From Bacteroidales bacterium (lineage in GTDB: Bacteria > Bacteroidota > Bacteroidia > Bacteroidales > WCHB1-69), in NCBI GenBank assembly GCA_016290295.1, contig JAEETJ010000005.1, positions 1 through 64,000 of the forward strand: a stretch of 64,000 bases of DNA, read 5' to 3'. The position numbers and the translations under genes were made by a program. A model generated the notes under the pieces. It was not told the DNA's origin. It worked only from the letters and a program-made list of their open reading frames with translations, and did no database searches. This document shows, one piece after another, positions 25,848 to 33,970 of the stretch. The first letter of the stretch is position 1. The number at the start of each line of letters is the position of its first letter.

Positions 25848-25919
25848 CAGGTAACAGGTAGCAGGTAGCAGTTCGACACTTGTTTGACATCTGATACCTG
25901 CAACCTGACACCTGATAAC
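25848..25919. repeat. GCAGGTA heptamer array
   Basis: Plus-strand units GCAGGTA, ACAGGTA, GCAGGTA, GCAG and then TGACACCTGATA-like text. It separates the aldolase stop from the permease start. The stop triplets (TAG/TAA) are on the strand opposite to the genes. Confidence 0.65.
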
Positions 25920-25922
25920 TAA

Positions 25923-27002
25923 TTAGCAGCGGTCGATGGCGTTGAGGTCAGCGAAGGCCACTTTCAAACGTTCAACCACAGATTTCTCACCTTCACGCAG
26001 GAATGCACGCGGGTCGTAGTATTTCTTGTTGGGTTTGTCCTCGCCTTCGGGGTTACCAATCTGGCTTTGCAGGTAAGCCTCATTCTTCTTGTAATAGTTC
26101 ATCACGCCCAACCAGAAAGCCCACTGGGTGTCGGTGTCAATATTCATCTTCACCACACCATAATTGATGGCTTCCTTAATCTTTTCAGGTTCTGAACCTG
26201 AACCGCCATGGAATACAAAGTTCACAGGATTCTCTTCAGTATGGAATTTCTCCTGGATATACTTCTGAGAATTATGCAGGATAATGGGTTCCAGTTTCAC
26301 ATTACCGGGTTTGTAAACGCCATGAACATTACCGAAGGAAGCAGCAATGGTGAAATTCGGGCTGACCTTCATCAGTTCTTCGTATGCGTAGGCCACATCC
26401 TCGGGCTGAGTGTACAAACGAGCGCTATCCACACCGCTATTGTCCACACCGTCTTCCTCACCACCGGTAATACCCAACTCAATTTCCAAAGTCATGTCAA
26501 TCTTAGCCATGCGGGCCAGATATTTCTTGCAGATTTCGATATTTTCTTTCAGCGGCTCCACAGAAAGGTCGAGCATGTGAGAGCTGAACAAGGGTTTACC
26601 ATGCTGAGCATAATATTTTTCACCAGCATCCAACAGACCATCGATCCAAGGCAGCAATTTCTTGGCGGCATGGTCGGTATGGATAATCACCGGAATACCA
26701 TATTTTTCAGCCACTTGGTGAATATGCATAGCACCAGAGATAGCACCTTCGATAGCAATCTTCTCGCCCTCATTGCTCAGCGATTTGCCAGCATAGAAAT
26801 GAGCACCGCCATTGGAGAACTGAATCATAACGGGAGAATTCACTGCTTTGGCAGCTTCCAATACTGCGTTGATGGAGTTGGTACCCACCACATTCACTGC
26901 GGGAAGAGCGAACTTCTCAGCCTTAGCGATTCTGAATATTTCCTGAACATCTTTACCGACAGCAACGCCGGCTTTCACTTTTGATAAAACTTTTTCTGAC
27001 AT
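25923..27002 (-). CDS. fbaA: Class II fructose-1,6-bisphosphate aldolase
   Basis: A 359-residue zinc aldolase of glycolysis and gluconeogenesis, long type as in E. coli FbaA. LPAVNVVGTNSINAVLEAA near 33 starts the barrel. VIIHTDHAAKKLLPW near 106 has the catalytic Asp and zinc His. EIELGITGGEEDGVDNS near 174 carries a zinc-binding Glu region. FVFHGGSGSEPEKI near 264 has a further zinc His and the phosphate loop. A TATCTTTG promoter element lies 45 bases upstream. It follows the groEL terminator, so it is transcribed on its own. Confidence 0.95.
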   Translation of the reverse strand: MSEKVLSKVKAGVAVGKDVQEIFRIAKAEKFALPAVNVVGTNSINAVLEAAKAVNSPVMIQFSNGGAHFYAGKSLSNEGEKIAIEGAISGAMHIHQVAEKYGIPVIIHTDHAAKKLLPWIDGLLDAGEKYYAQHGKPLFSSHMLDLSVEPLKENIEICKKYLARMAKIDMTLEIELGITGGEEDGVDNSGVDSARLYTQPEDVAYAYEELMKVSPNFTIAASFGNVHGVYKPGNVKLEPIILHNSQKYIQEKFHTEENPVNFVFHGGSGSEPEKIKEAINYGVVKMNIDTDTQWAFWLGVMNYYKKNEAYLQSQIGNPEGEDKPNKKYYDPRAFLREGEKSVVERLKVAFADLNAIDRC

Positions 27003-27047
27003 GGTAATTTATTTTATGAACTAAATATTTTTAAAGATATCAATCTG

Positions 27048-27055
27048 CAAAGATA
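27048..27055 (-). promoter_or_regulatory. Bacteroidota -7 element (TATCTTTG) of fbaA
   Basis: TATCTTTG on the minus strand, 45 bases before the fbaA ATG. Confidence 0.6.
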
Positions 27056-27059
27056 CAAA

Positions 27060-27141
27060 ATTTTTTAATTTGCCAATTAGTCAATGTGCTAATGTGCCGA
27101 TATAATTAGCAAATTGGTTAATTAGTTAATGAGCAAATTAA
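27060..27141. repeat. Octamer (CAATTAGT/ATTAGCAA) array
   Basis: Degenerate 8-bp units such as ATTAGCAA and TTGGTTAA between the fbaA promoter and the groEL terminator. Confidence 0.6.
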
Positions 27142-27143
27142 GA

Positions 27144-27178
27144 TAAAAAAAACGGCCCTTTCGGAGCCGTTTTTTTCC
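27144..27178 (-). terminator. Intrinsic terminator of groESL
   Basis: AACGGC and GCCGTT arms around CCTTTCGGA, with a run of A on one side and T on the other, so it works in both directions. It lies 19 bases after the groEL stop. Confidence 0.85.
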
Positions 27179-27196
27179 ATGATGAAAAACACCCTA

Positions 27197-28834
27197 TTAG
27201 TACATTCCAGGCATTCCACCGGGCATTCCGCCGCCCATAGGAGCTGCCGGAGTTTCTTCCTTGATTTCTGCCAACACGCATTCGGTAGTCAGCAGCATGC
27301 CAGAGATAGAAGCGGCATTCTCGATAGCCACACGGGCAACCTTGGTAGGATCGATAACACCAGCTCTGATGAGTTTCTCAAATTTGCCAGTACGTGCGTT
27401 GTAACCATAATCGGTTCTGCCGTTCTTCACAGCGTTCACAATCACGGAGCCTTCTTTACCAGCATTCTCAACAATCTGACGGAGAGGTTCTTCCAGTGCG
27501 CGTCTTACGATTTCGATACCCACTTTCTGGTCTTCGTTTTCAGGTTTCAGTTTATCCAAAGCAGGGATAGTACGGATGAAGCCTACACCACCACCAGGAA
27601 TGATACCTTCTTCGATAGCAGCGCGAGTTGCGTGCAAAGCGTCATCATAACGGTCTTTCTTCTCTTTCATTTCCACTTCAGAAGCGGCGCCCACGTAAAT
27701 GACAGCTACGCCACCAGCCAATTTGGCCAGTCTTTCCTGCAATTTCTCACGGTCATAGTCTGATTTGGTCTTTTCAATCTGAGCCTTGATTTGTGCCACT
27801 CTGGCTTCAATCTGCTCTTTGTCGCCCTTACCGCTGACAATGGTAGTGTTTTCTTTGTCAACCGTAATTTTTTCAGCATTACCAAGCATATCCACAGTAG
27901 CGTCTTCCAGTTTGAAACCTTTTTCTTCGCTGATAACCACACCACCTGTCAAAATGGCAATGTCTTCCAACATTTCTTTTCTTCTGTCACCGAAGCCAGG
28001 AGCCTTGACGGCCACGATCTTCAGACCACCACGCAGACGGTTCACCACGAGGGTAGCCAGAGCTTCACTTTCAACATCTTCTGAAATCACCAACAAAGGA
28101 CGGCCAGTCTGGACCACTTTCTCCAAAATCGGCAGGAATTCCTTCATATTGCTGATTTTCTTGTCGTAAATCAAAATGAAAGGATTCTCATATACTGTTT
28201 CCATCTTTTCAGCATCGGTTACGAAATAAGGAGAAATGTAACCTCTGTCGAACTGCATACCTTCTACCACTTTCACATGGGTTTCAGTACCTTTAGCTTC
28301 TTCAATAGTGATTACACCTTCTTTTTTCACCTTACGCATAGCTTCAGCGATCACTTCACCAACTTTCTTGTCGTTGTTGGCGGAGATAGTAGCAACCTGT
28401 TCGATTTTTTCGTGGCTGTCGCCTACTGCTTCTGACTGTTTCTTCAGGCTTTCCACAACTTTTGCCACAGCCATGTCGATACCGCGTTTCAGATCCATAG
28501 GATTAGCGCCGGCAGTCACGTTTTTCAGACCGGTATTAAAAATAATCTGAGCCAAAACGGTAGCGGTAGTAGTACCATCACCAGCCTGGTCATTGGTTTT
28601 GGAAGCCACTTCCTTCACCATCTGGGCACCCATGTTTTCCACAGCGTCCTTCAGTTCGATTTCCTTGGCAACGGTCACACCGTCCTTGGTAATCTGGGGA
28701 GCACCGAATTTCTTGTCGATAATCACATTTCTACCTTTGGGACCAAGAGTAACTTTTACAGCGTTAGCCAATGCGTCAACACCTTTTTTCAGGCCTTCGC
28801 GAGCATTCCATTCATATAAAATATCTTTTGCCAT
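27197..28834 (-). CDS. groEL: Chaperonin GroEL (Hsp60)
   Basis: A 545-residue chaperonin subunit that folds proteins in a double ring with GroES using ATP. The ATP site is seen in [13 protein letters not shown] near 28 and in the [11 protein letters not shown] stretch near 86. [13 protein letters not shown] near 276 and [13 protein letters not shown] near 413 are conserved. The C terminus is the flexible GGM tail ([12 protein letters not shown]). It lies 70 bases after groES and ends at a strong terminator. Transcribed with groES. Confidence 0.98.
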   Translation of the reverse strand: MAKDILYEWNAREGLKKGVDALANAVKVTLGPKGRNVIIDKKFGAPQITKDGVTVAKEIELKDAVENMGAQMVKEVASKTNDQAGDGTTTATVLAQIIFNTGLKNVTAGANPMDLKRGIDMAVAKVVESLKKQSEAVGDSHEKIEQVATISANNDKKVGEVIAEAMRKVKKEGVITIEEAKGTETHVKVVEGMQFDRGYISPYFVTDAEKMETVYENPFILIYDKKISNMKEFLPILEKVVQTGRPLLVISEDVESEALATLVVNRLRGGLKIVAVKAPGFGDRRKEMLEDIAILTGGVVISEEKGFKLEDATVDMLGNAEKITVDKENTTIVSGKGDKEQIEARVAQIKAQIEKTKSDYDREKLQERLAKLAGGVAVIYVGAASEVEMKEKKDRYDDALHATRAAIEEGIIPGGGVGFIRTIPALDKLKPENEDQKVGIEIVRRALEEPLRQIVENAGKEGSVIVNAVKNGRTDYGYNARTGKFEKLIRAGVIDPTKVARVAIENAASISGMLLTTECVLAEIKEETPAAPMGGGMPGGMPGMY

Positions 28835-28904
28835 AATTCTATAGTTTTTTTATTGATTCTTGATAATTGATGATTTTAAATTGATTTTATGACACAAATC
28901 ATGA

Positions 28905-29180
28905 TTAAAGAGTGGCATAAATGTCACTTTCTCTCATAATCAGGTAAGTTTCGCCGTCATATTGGATTTCTGTGCCTGAATATTTGCCATACAAAACGGT
29001 GTCATTCACTTTCAAAGTCATGGGTTCGTCTTTTTTACCGGGACCAACTGCCACGATAGTGCCTTTTTGTGGTTTTTCTTTTGCGGTGTCAGGGATGATA
29101 ATACCGCCAGCGGTTTTCATTTCTGCTTCGGCAGGTTTTACTAAAACTCTGTCTGCCAATGGTTTAATGTTCATTTTCAT
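28905..29180 (-). CDS. groES: Co-chaperonin GroES (Hsp10)
   Basis: A 91-residue lid of the GroEL chamber. It has [12 protein letters not shown] at the N terminus, the mobile loop [20 protein letters not shown] that contacts GroEL, and [20 protein letters not shown] second ATG two codons in (29174) matches the usual family start [10 protein letters not shown]. It is first in the groESL operon. Unlike most genes in this window it has no TAnnTTTG element in the 120 bases upstream; instead a sigma-54 type promoter is seen at 29276-29291. Confidence 0.97.
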   Translation of the reverse strand: MKMNIKPLADRVLVKPAEAEMKTAGGIIIPDTAKEKPQKGTIVAVGPGKKDEPMTLKVNDTVLYGKYSGTEIQYDGETYLIMRESDIYATL

Positions 29181-29275
29181 TGTTATTTGTTTTTTAGTTT
29201 TTATTGATTATATTGATTTTCAATTATTTATATTTATCAATAATTTTTTCTGAAGCATACAACGACAATGCATTT

Positions 29276-29291
29276 AGCAAAATCCGTGCCA
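29276..29291 (-). promoter_or_regulatory. Sigma-54 (-24/-12) promoter of groESL
   Basis: On the minus strand this reads TGGCACG, four bases, TTGCT, an exact match to the sigma-54 consensus TGGCACG-N4-TTGCW. The -12 GC would place the transcript start near 29265, leaving a leader of about 85 bases before groES. Twin palindromes lie 12 bases further upstream. Sequence match is direct; use of sigma-54 is inference. Confidence 0.65.
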
Positions 29292-29302
29292 AAAGGAATC
29301 AC

Positions 29303-29335
29303 TGACAAAATGTCAGCGGCTGCCACAATGTGACA
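29303..29335 (-). promoter_or_regulatory. Twin palindromic boxes upstream of the groESL sigma-54 promoter
   Basis: Box 1 is TGACAAAATGTCA (29303-29315), a perfect palindrome with a three-base centre. Box 2 is TGCCACAATGTGACA (29321-29335), a near palindrome sharing the same core. They could be operator or activator sites for the groESL promoter. Together with the adjacent GTAGGGA-type repeats (29359 on) and spacer, this fills the 324-base gap between groES and the next gene. Confidence 0.5.
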
Positions 29336-29358
29336 GCCCTACATTTCTTTTCTGCAGT

Positions 29359-29445
29359 GGACGCATGCGGTGCGTCCCTACAAATCTACAACGTGACAGA
29401 CCTATATTTTTCCGCAACGGACGTACGCGGCACGTCCCTACAAAT
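29359..29445. repeat. Two GGACG...CGTCCCTACAAAT palindromic repeats
   Basis: GGACGCATGCGGTGCGTCCC from 29359 and GGACGTACGCGGCACGTCCC from 29419, each followed by TACAAAT. Compensating base differences in the arms keep both hairpins, suggesting the structure is conserved. Same family style as 12535-12590. Confidence 0.7.
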
Positions 29446-29449
29446 TAAA

Positions 29450-29503
29450 ATTGGCACATTTATCAATTTACTAATTTGCTAATTAACTAATTTGCTAATT
29501 AAC
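29450..29503. repeat. Octamer (CTAATTTG) array
   Basis: Units of ATTTACTA, ATTTGCTA and ATTAACTA run up to the stop of the minus-strand gene ending at 29505. Confidence 0.7.
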
Positions 29504-29504
29504 A

Positions 29505-30779
29505 TCAGTGTTTCGGGGTATCTATCTGCTGTATCTTTCCACCTTTAAGTTCTGCAGCGGAATAGGGTTTTACTCCCTTGGTTTCAACCGAGAGGACTTT
29601 CGTTTTCACTTTGGTACCAAAATTCACCTTGTTGTCCTTATTATCTATGATGTACCCCTCAGCGGTAAAATTCTTTTCCACAATGACCTGCTGGTTATCC
29701 TGACGCTTGAAAATGTTGTTGCGGCAGGTAGTGCCCTTAAAGCCCTTCAGTCTATACTTTTCAAAGCCCTCCTGATCCAAGACGAAAGCGTTGAGAATAG
29801 CCAACTCTGCTGACGAAAGCTTATAACCAAAGGGAATGTTCACCTCGGCACTCACACGCTCTGAAATTGTCTGGATGCTGTAGGTATATTTATCCACCGC
29901 ATACACCAGTTTTCTGACAACCTTATATATACCGGGCAGTTTGTTGGTTAGTGTCAACGTAAGAACCACCGTATGGTCATCCTTATCCACCATAGTCCAG
30001 TGCTTCACATCCGACATATAGCGGTAGAAAAGCTGCTGTACATCCAGTTCCCAAGCGATTTTATGAGGCTGAATCTTCTTCACACTATTCATATCAACCT
30101 TGTCGATATGCTTTCTGTCCTGCTTGCTGTAATCATTGGGATTAAAATTATCGAAAGAACCCTTAACCGTCTTGTTGATATAGCGTTTGTTCAAATCCAT
30201 CTTCATCTGGATGGAATCCTTCGGACCATTGATATTACGCATTTCCACAATGTCACCAATCCATTCGTCAAAGTATATCACCTGACCTTCGCTGGTAGCA
30301 GTCAAATCGGAAACCACTTTATGCTTGACATAGTTGGAGGGGAAATCCTTCCAGATTTGGTCATAGACCTTCTTCAAAAATGCCTGAATTTCAGCACGTT
30401 CTTCTTTCTTGCTTTTCTTTTTCTTACTGTCATTCTGAACATGAACCACCACTTCATTCAGCATGACTGGCTGATCTTTCATGGTAATACGCAGCGGCCG
30501 GCCAAGCGTGAATTTCGACAAGTCGATAAACATGGTCTCATAGCCTACCAGGCTGACAATCAAGCTGTCGCGGGTACTGGGCACATCCAATTTGAAACGA
30601 CCGTTGATGTCGGTAATAGTACCCACTTCAGGATAATGTTTGAGATACAGGCTCACGTAGGGAAGTCCCTTCCCGAATTTGTCAACCACGGTACCTTCAA
30701 CATCCACTGCCATGGCAGAAAACTGCATCACAAGCAGCAATATAATACTGATGAACATTCTTGATTTCATGATAAACAT
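29505..30779 (-). CDS. Secreted protein with carboxypeptidase-regulatory-like N-terminal domain
   Basis: About 424 residues from the ATG at 30779 (another is at 30770). An open frame reaches 30836 inside the upstream gene but is not needed. A signal peptide (KSRMFISIILLLVMQFSAMA) is followed by a CarboxypepD_reg-like beta-sandwich domain: VEGTVVDKFGKGLPYVSLYL, then GTITDINGRFKLDVP and LIVSLVGYE, ending LNEVVVH. The remaining 300 residues resemble the outer-membrane-associated domain often found after it in Bacteroidota but have no named function. A Lys-rich KKKKSKKEERAE stretch follows the first domain. Starts 8 bases after the methyltransferase gene, so it is co-transcribed with it and perhaps with the rnf genes. 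Confidence 0.8.
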   Translation of the reverse strand: MFIMKSRMFISIILLLVMQFSAMAVDVEGTVVDKFGKGLPYVSLYLKHYPEVGTITDINGRFKLDVPSTRDSLIVSLVGYETMFIDLSKFTLGRPLRITMKDQPVMLNEVVVHVQNDSKKKKSKKEERAEIQAFLKKVYDQIWKDFPSNYVKHKVVSDLTATSEGQVIYFDEWIGDIVEMRNINGPKDSIQMKMDLNKRYINKTVKGSFDNFNPNDYSKQDRKHIDKVDMNSVKKIQPHKIAWELDVQQLFYRYMSDVKHWTMVDKDDHTVVLTLTLTNKLPGIYKVVRKLVYAVDKYTYSIQTISERVSAEVNIPFGYKLSSAELAILNAFVLDQEGFEKYRLKGFKGTTCRNNIFKRQDNQQVIVEKNFTAEGYIIDNKDNKVNFGTKVKTKVLSVETKGVKPYSAAELKGGKIQQIDTPKH

Positions 30780-30786
30780 ATTTTTG

Positions 30787-32028
30787 TCATGATTTGACAT
30801 TTTCCTTAAAACAGCTGATGATAACTTTTTGTCCATTGTCTAGTGTTGTTCCAAAAATATAGACCTCCCCACCATCGCCAAGTTTAAGACTTTTCTTCAG
30901 TTCGTCGGCACTCTGCGGGAAATTTCGCACTGCAACATTGGCCTTCCGCAATGCTTTCAATGCGGTTTTCGCATCCTTGTATGAGAAGACCTCCTGCACC
31001 CGAAAGATTCTTCCAGGGAATTCTTGTACCAAAGTATCAGAGGTATATAAATGAGTATGTGGATGCAGTTTATTCAGTCCAAAACGGGTAGCCATAGATT
31101 TGAATGCACCCGCCTTCAGAATGGCCGCATTGGGCTCGTACAAGTATTGTCCGACCTGACTGTCGAATTTCGGAATGGCATTTTGCTCTTCCTCGTCCGT
31201 GAAATCAAAACGCACCTCCTTCATGTCATCCCCGTCGGGCAAGAGATTGACCGCATGATACCTTAATGGAGTTTGAGCACCGGCATTCATCAGCAGAAGC
31301 AACTCCTTACACTCACCATTCACGGCCAACACATAAACATCTTTAGTCTCTGGCAATTGGGCCAAGGCACGCTTGATGTCCAACATCGGCGACAATTTCA
31401 GCATCACTTTACTGGCCTTTTGCAACAGGATATCCTTATACTGCATTATATTAGGTGTGCAGTCCTCTAAACTCACCACCCTCGAGCCTTGAACATTCCG
31501 CCGAGAGGGATCCAAATACAGAAAATCGACAGGTTCCATATCCTGAATGAAATCCTCCATGGTGGACTGATGTATTTGAACATGTTCCAGCTGCATCAAT
31601 TTCAGATTATGCGACAAAATGTCACACAATTGCTGCTGGGGTTCCACATAATGGCAGGTTTCAAACAATTTGGAGAAAAAGAGGGTGTCGATGCCAAAAC
31701 CACCGGTGAGGTCGGCCATAATGCGGTGGTCGCCTGTAGAGACGTGGCACAACACGTCTCTGCATAATATATCGTTGATAATAAACCGTTTATATTTCGC
31801 CGTTATTTCCGACGAACATTGTTCTAATGCCAGGGAGGGAGGAAAAACAAAACGGGGGATAGATGCTAAGAACGGCAATTTATCCCTCGTTTTCTGTCGC
31901 CCTTGAATCTGCCGCAGGGCAAACTCAAAGTCTATGTCTTTGTATTTATTCTTTTGCAAGGCCAATTGGCGCACATCATCTTGCAGATGTTCGTCAATGA
32001 ACTGCCACGTTGCGTCATCCACAAACAT
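30787..32028 (-). CDS. SAM-dependent methyltransferase with THUMP-like C-terminal domain
   Basis: A 413-residue protein. The N-terminal helical part (1-95) leads to a Rossmann methyltransferase core with MADLTGGFGIDTLFFSK near 108 (SAM loop) and FLYLDPSRR near 173 (the DPPR-like motif IV). The C-terminal part (about 330-413) matches the THUMP-like domain paired with such enzymes. The likely substrate is RNA, by family. The start codon overlaps the rnfA stop (TAATG), showing translational coupling. Odd feature: codons for CRDVLCHVST, just before the SAM loop, are exactly a 30-bp palindrome (31735-31764) of a dispersed-repeat type. Confidence 0.85.
   Translation of the reverse strand: MFVDDATWQFIDEHLQDDVRQLALQKNKYKDIDFEFALRQIQGRQKTRDKLPFLASIPRFVFPPSLALEQCSSEITAKYKRFIINDILCRDVLCHVSTGDHRIMADLTGGFGIDTLFFSKLFETCHYVEPQQQLCDILSHNLKLMQLEHVQIHQSTMEDFIQDMEPVDFLYLDPSRRNVQGSRVVSLEDCTPNIMQYKDILLQKASKVMLKLSPMLDIKRALAQLPETKDVYVLAVNGECKELLLLMNAGAQTPLRYHAVNLLPDGDDMKEVRFDFTDEEEQNAIPKFDSQVGQYLYEPNAAILKAGAFKSMATRFGLNKLHPHTHLYTSDTLVQEFPGRIFRVQEVFSYKDAKTALKALRKANVAVRNFPQSADELKKSLKLGDGGEVYIFGTTLDNGQKVIISCFKENVKS
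31735..31764. repeat. In-frame palindromic element inside a coding gene
   Basis: Arms TGTAGAGACGTG and CACGTCTCTGCA (11 of 12 paired) around a 6-base loop. Exactly 30 bases, lying in frame with the methyltransferase codons. The GTAGAGACG arm resembles the GTAGGGACG arms of the intergenic palindromes at 12535 and 29359. Confidence 0.8.
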
Positions 32029-32600
32029 TATACCAGATTGGCAAAGCCCATGAATGCCATAGCCAAGATACCGGCTGTGATCAATGCGATTGGCACACCC
32101 TTCATGCCTTTAGGCACGTTCACCAGCTCCAGTTGCTCACGCAGACCAGCGAAGATGACAATTGCCAGGATAAAGCCTAATGCTGAAGAGATGGCATAAA
32201 CCGTACTCTGCAGGATGCTGAAATCCTTCTGGGTCACCAAGATAGCCACACCCAATACTGCACAGTTGGTGGTAATCAAGGGCAAGAAGATACCCAGTGC
32301 CTGATACAAGGACGGGCTGATTTTCTTCAGTATAATCTCCACCATCTGCACCAGAGCCGCTATCACAAGGATAAAGCAAATGGTCTGCAGGAAGGTGATG
32401 TTCAAGGGCACCAGAATGTAGGCCTGGATGCAAGAGGTGACGAGAGTAGCCAGCGTCATCACAAAGAGAACGGCGGCACCCATACCCAGTGCGGTGTCAA
32501 CCTTGCTTGAAACGCCCAAGAAAGGGCAAATACCGAGGAACTGCGCCAATATAATGTTATTGACTAAAACAGCTCCGATGATCATTAGTATGTATTCCAT
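32028..32600 (-). CDS. rnfA: Ion-translocating oxidoreductase subunit RnfA
   Basis: A 190-residue inner-membrane protein with six hydrophobic segments. [20 protein letters not shown] near 14 and the [12 protein letters not shown] stretch near 109 are the two conserved half-membrane motifs of RnfA/RnfE (NqrE/NqrD), which bind an iron-sulfur centre between subunits in known structures. Part of the complex that couples ferredoxin oxidation to NAD+ reduction and to ion movement. Gene order here is rnfD-G-E-A; the stop overlaps the next gene start by one base. Distinguishing RnfA from NqrE rests on the lengths of the partner subunits. Confidence 0.92.
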   Translation of the reverse strand: MEYILMIIGAVLVNNIILAQFLGICPFLGVSSKVDTALGMGAAVLFVMTLATLVTSCIQAYILVPLNITFLQTICFILVIAALVQMVEIILKKISPSLYQALGIFLPLITTNCAVLGVAILVTQKDFSILQSTVYAISSALGFILAIVIFAGLREQLELVNVPKGMKGVPIALITAGILAMAFMGFANLV

Positions 32601-32611
32601 TTTTATTTTAA

Positions 32612-32775
32612 GTTACAGGTTATAGGTTTCAGGGGTCAGGGGTTAGGGGTTAGGGGTTAGTTAATAGTTAATAGTTTATAGTTGACAGTTGATAATTGAT
32701 AATTAATAGTTAATAGTTAATAGATGATATATGGTTTAAAATTTTCAATTTTCAATTTTCAATTTTCAGTTTTCA
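32612..32775. repeat. Heptamer arrays between rnfE and rnfA
   Basis: GGGTTAG units, then AGTTAAT/AGTTGAC units, then TTTTCAA units. On the minus strand these read CTAACCC, ATTAACT and TTGAAAA, each with a stop triplet. The rnfE stop lies in the last block. This interrupts an otherwise tight operon. Confidence 0.75.
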
Positions 32776-33361
32776 ACTTTTTTTTGGATTGCAGGTAACG
32801 GACAAGGGCGACGGTAAAGCCGAAGACGAGGAACGCGCCAGGGGCCAAGACAAAGATCAAGATACCGTCTCCTTGGATGAACTTATGGTCAAAGAAGGAG
32901 CCGCTGCCCAGAATTTCACGGACAGAACCGATGATAGTAAGGGCGATGGTAAAACCGATACCCATGCCCAGACCGTCGAGGATGGAATCGCCCACCGTAT
33001 TTTTGCTGGCGAAAGCCTCTGCTCTACCCAGCACAATACAGTTAACCACAATCAACGGAATGAAGATACCCAAGCTGGAGGCCAGCGACGGTGCATAACC
33101 CTGAATCAGCAAGTCAATCATAGACACGAAAGTGGCAATGATCACAATGAATGAAGGAATACGCACCTTGTCGGGAATCACATTCTTCAAGAGGGAAATA
33201 ATAGTATTGGACATCAGCAACACGAAAGTGGTTGCCAAACCCATGCCCAAAGCGTTTTTGACCGAAGTAGTGACGGCTAACGTCGGACAGGTTCCCAACA
33301 CCAAAACGAGAACAGGGTTCTCTTTGAAAAAGCCTTTGGTTAAAATATTCAGTTTACTCAT
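32759..33361 (-). CDS. rnfE: Ion-translocating oxidoreductase subunit RnfE
   Basis: A 200-residue inner-membrane protein, paralogous to RnfA in fold. It has ENPVLVLVLGTCPTLAVTTS near 15 and IFIPLIVVNCIVLGRAEAFA near 98, the two conserved Cys-containing motifs. The start overlaps the rnfG stop region by 8 bases, showing coupling. The last codons (SKKKLKTEN) run into a heptamer array. Confidence 0.92.
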   Translation of the reverse strand: MSKLNILTKGFFKENPVLVLVLGTCPTLAVTTSVKNALGMGLATTFVLLMSNTIISLLKNVIPDKVRIPSFIVIIATFVSMIDLLIQGYAPSLASSLGIFIPLIVVNCIVLGRAEAFASKNTVGDSILDGLGMGIGFTIALTIIGSVREILGSGSFFDHKFIQGDGILIFVLAPGAFLVFGFTVALVRYLQSKKKLKTEN

Positions 33362-33941
33362 GATTTTCCTCCTTTACCTGATTAAAAGCAGCGACTGCAC
33401 GGTTGACGGCATCACAAAACGCACGTGAAGAGATGGTAGCGGCGGTAATGGCATCCACCTCGCCACCGTCTTTTTTCACCTTAAGTTCTTTCTCAGCGGG
33501 ATTCATGCCGACAAACTGCTGGATGAAATGACTTTCAGTATCCGTAATTTTGGCACCCAGACCAGGGGTTTCGCTATGTTTCAGCACGGCAGTACCTAAG
33601 ACTTTGCCTTCGGCATCCAAGCCGACCATAATATCAAAGCGGCCGCTAAACGCCTTATTGGTATATGTTTCAACAGCTGCGCCACAGCACTGACCGTCCT
33701 GATATGCCAAATGAACCGTTACAGGATCCTTGTCTCCTTCGACTGTGCATTCACAATCTTTCAGTTCTCCCTGGAAACCAGGAAGCACTTGGTTGATAGC
33801 CGCGGTTTTCTTCTGTTGCTGTGCCATTTCTATCGGGGTTTTCGTCACCGTATAGACGGCGGCGAGAGCCACACCCGCCAAGAGCGCAATCAAGGTGAGC
33901 GTCACCACCAACTGCAACAGTGTAGATTCTTTTTTCGCCAT
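33354..33941 (-). CDS. rnfG: Ion-translocating oxidoreductase subunit RnfG
   Basis: A 195-residue protein with one N-terminal membrane helix (about 9-30) and a periplasmic domain that carries covalent FMN. The attachment motif is DAITAATIS near 163-171, with Thr169 as the likely site; the usual Gly before Ala-Thr is Ala here. HSETPGLGAKI near 122 is the other conserved block. The start at 33941 (MAKKESTLLQ) is preferred to an upstream TTG at 33968. Begins 29 bases after rnfD. Confidence 0.92.
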   Translation of the reverse strand: MAKKESTLLQLVVTLTLIALLAGVALAAVYTVTKTPIEMAQQQKKTAAINQVLPGFQGELKDCECTVEGDKDPVTVHLAYQDGQCCGAAVETYTNKAFSGRFDIMVGLDAEGKVLGTAVLKHSETPGLGAKITDTESHFIQQFVGMNPAEKELKVKKDGGEVDAITAATISSRAFCDAVNRAVAAFNQVKEENHE

Positions 33942-33970
33942 AGTATTTTTATTTTGATGGTCTAACAAGT

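Noticed and set aside
24728..25903. Longer start of the DppC-like permease
   Set aside because: The extra N-terminal residues are encoded by the GCAGGTA heptamer array; ATG 25837 gives a normal start.
27179..27763. 194-aa plus-strand open frame opposite groEL
   Set aside because: Shadow of groEL.
29181..29275. CIRCE or TAnnTTTG element before groES
   Set aside because: No TTAGCACTC-N9-GAGTGCTAA inverted repeat and no clear TAnnTTTG on the minus strand here.
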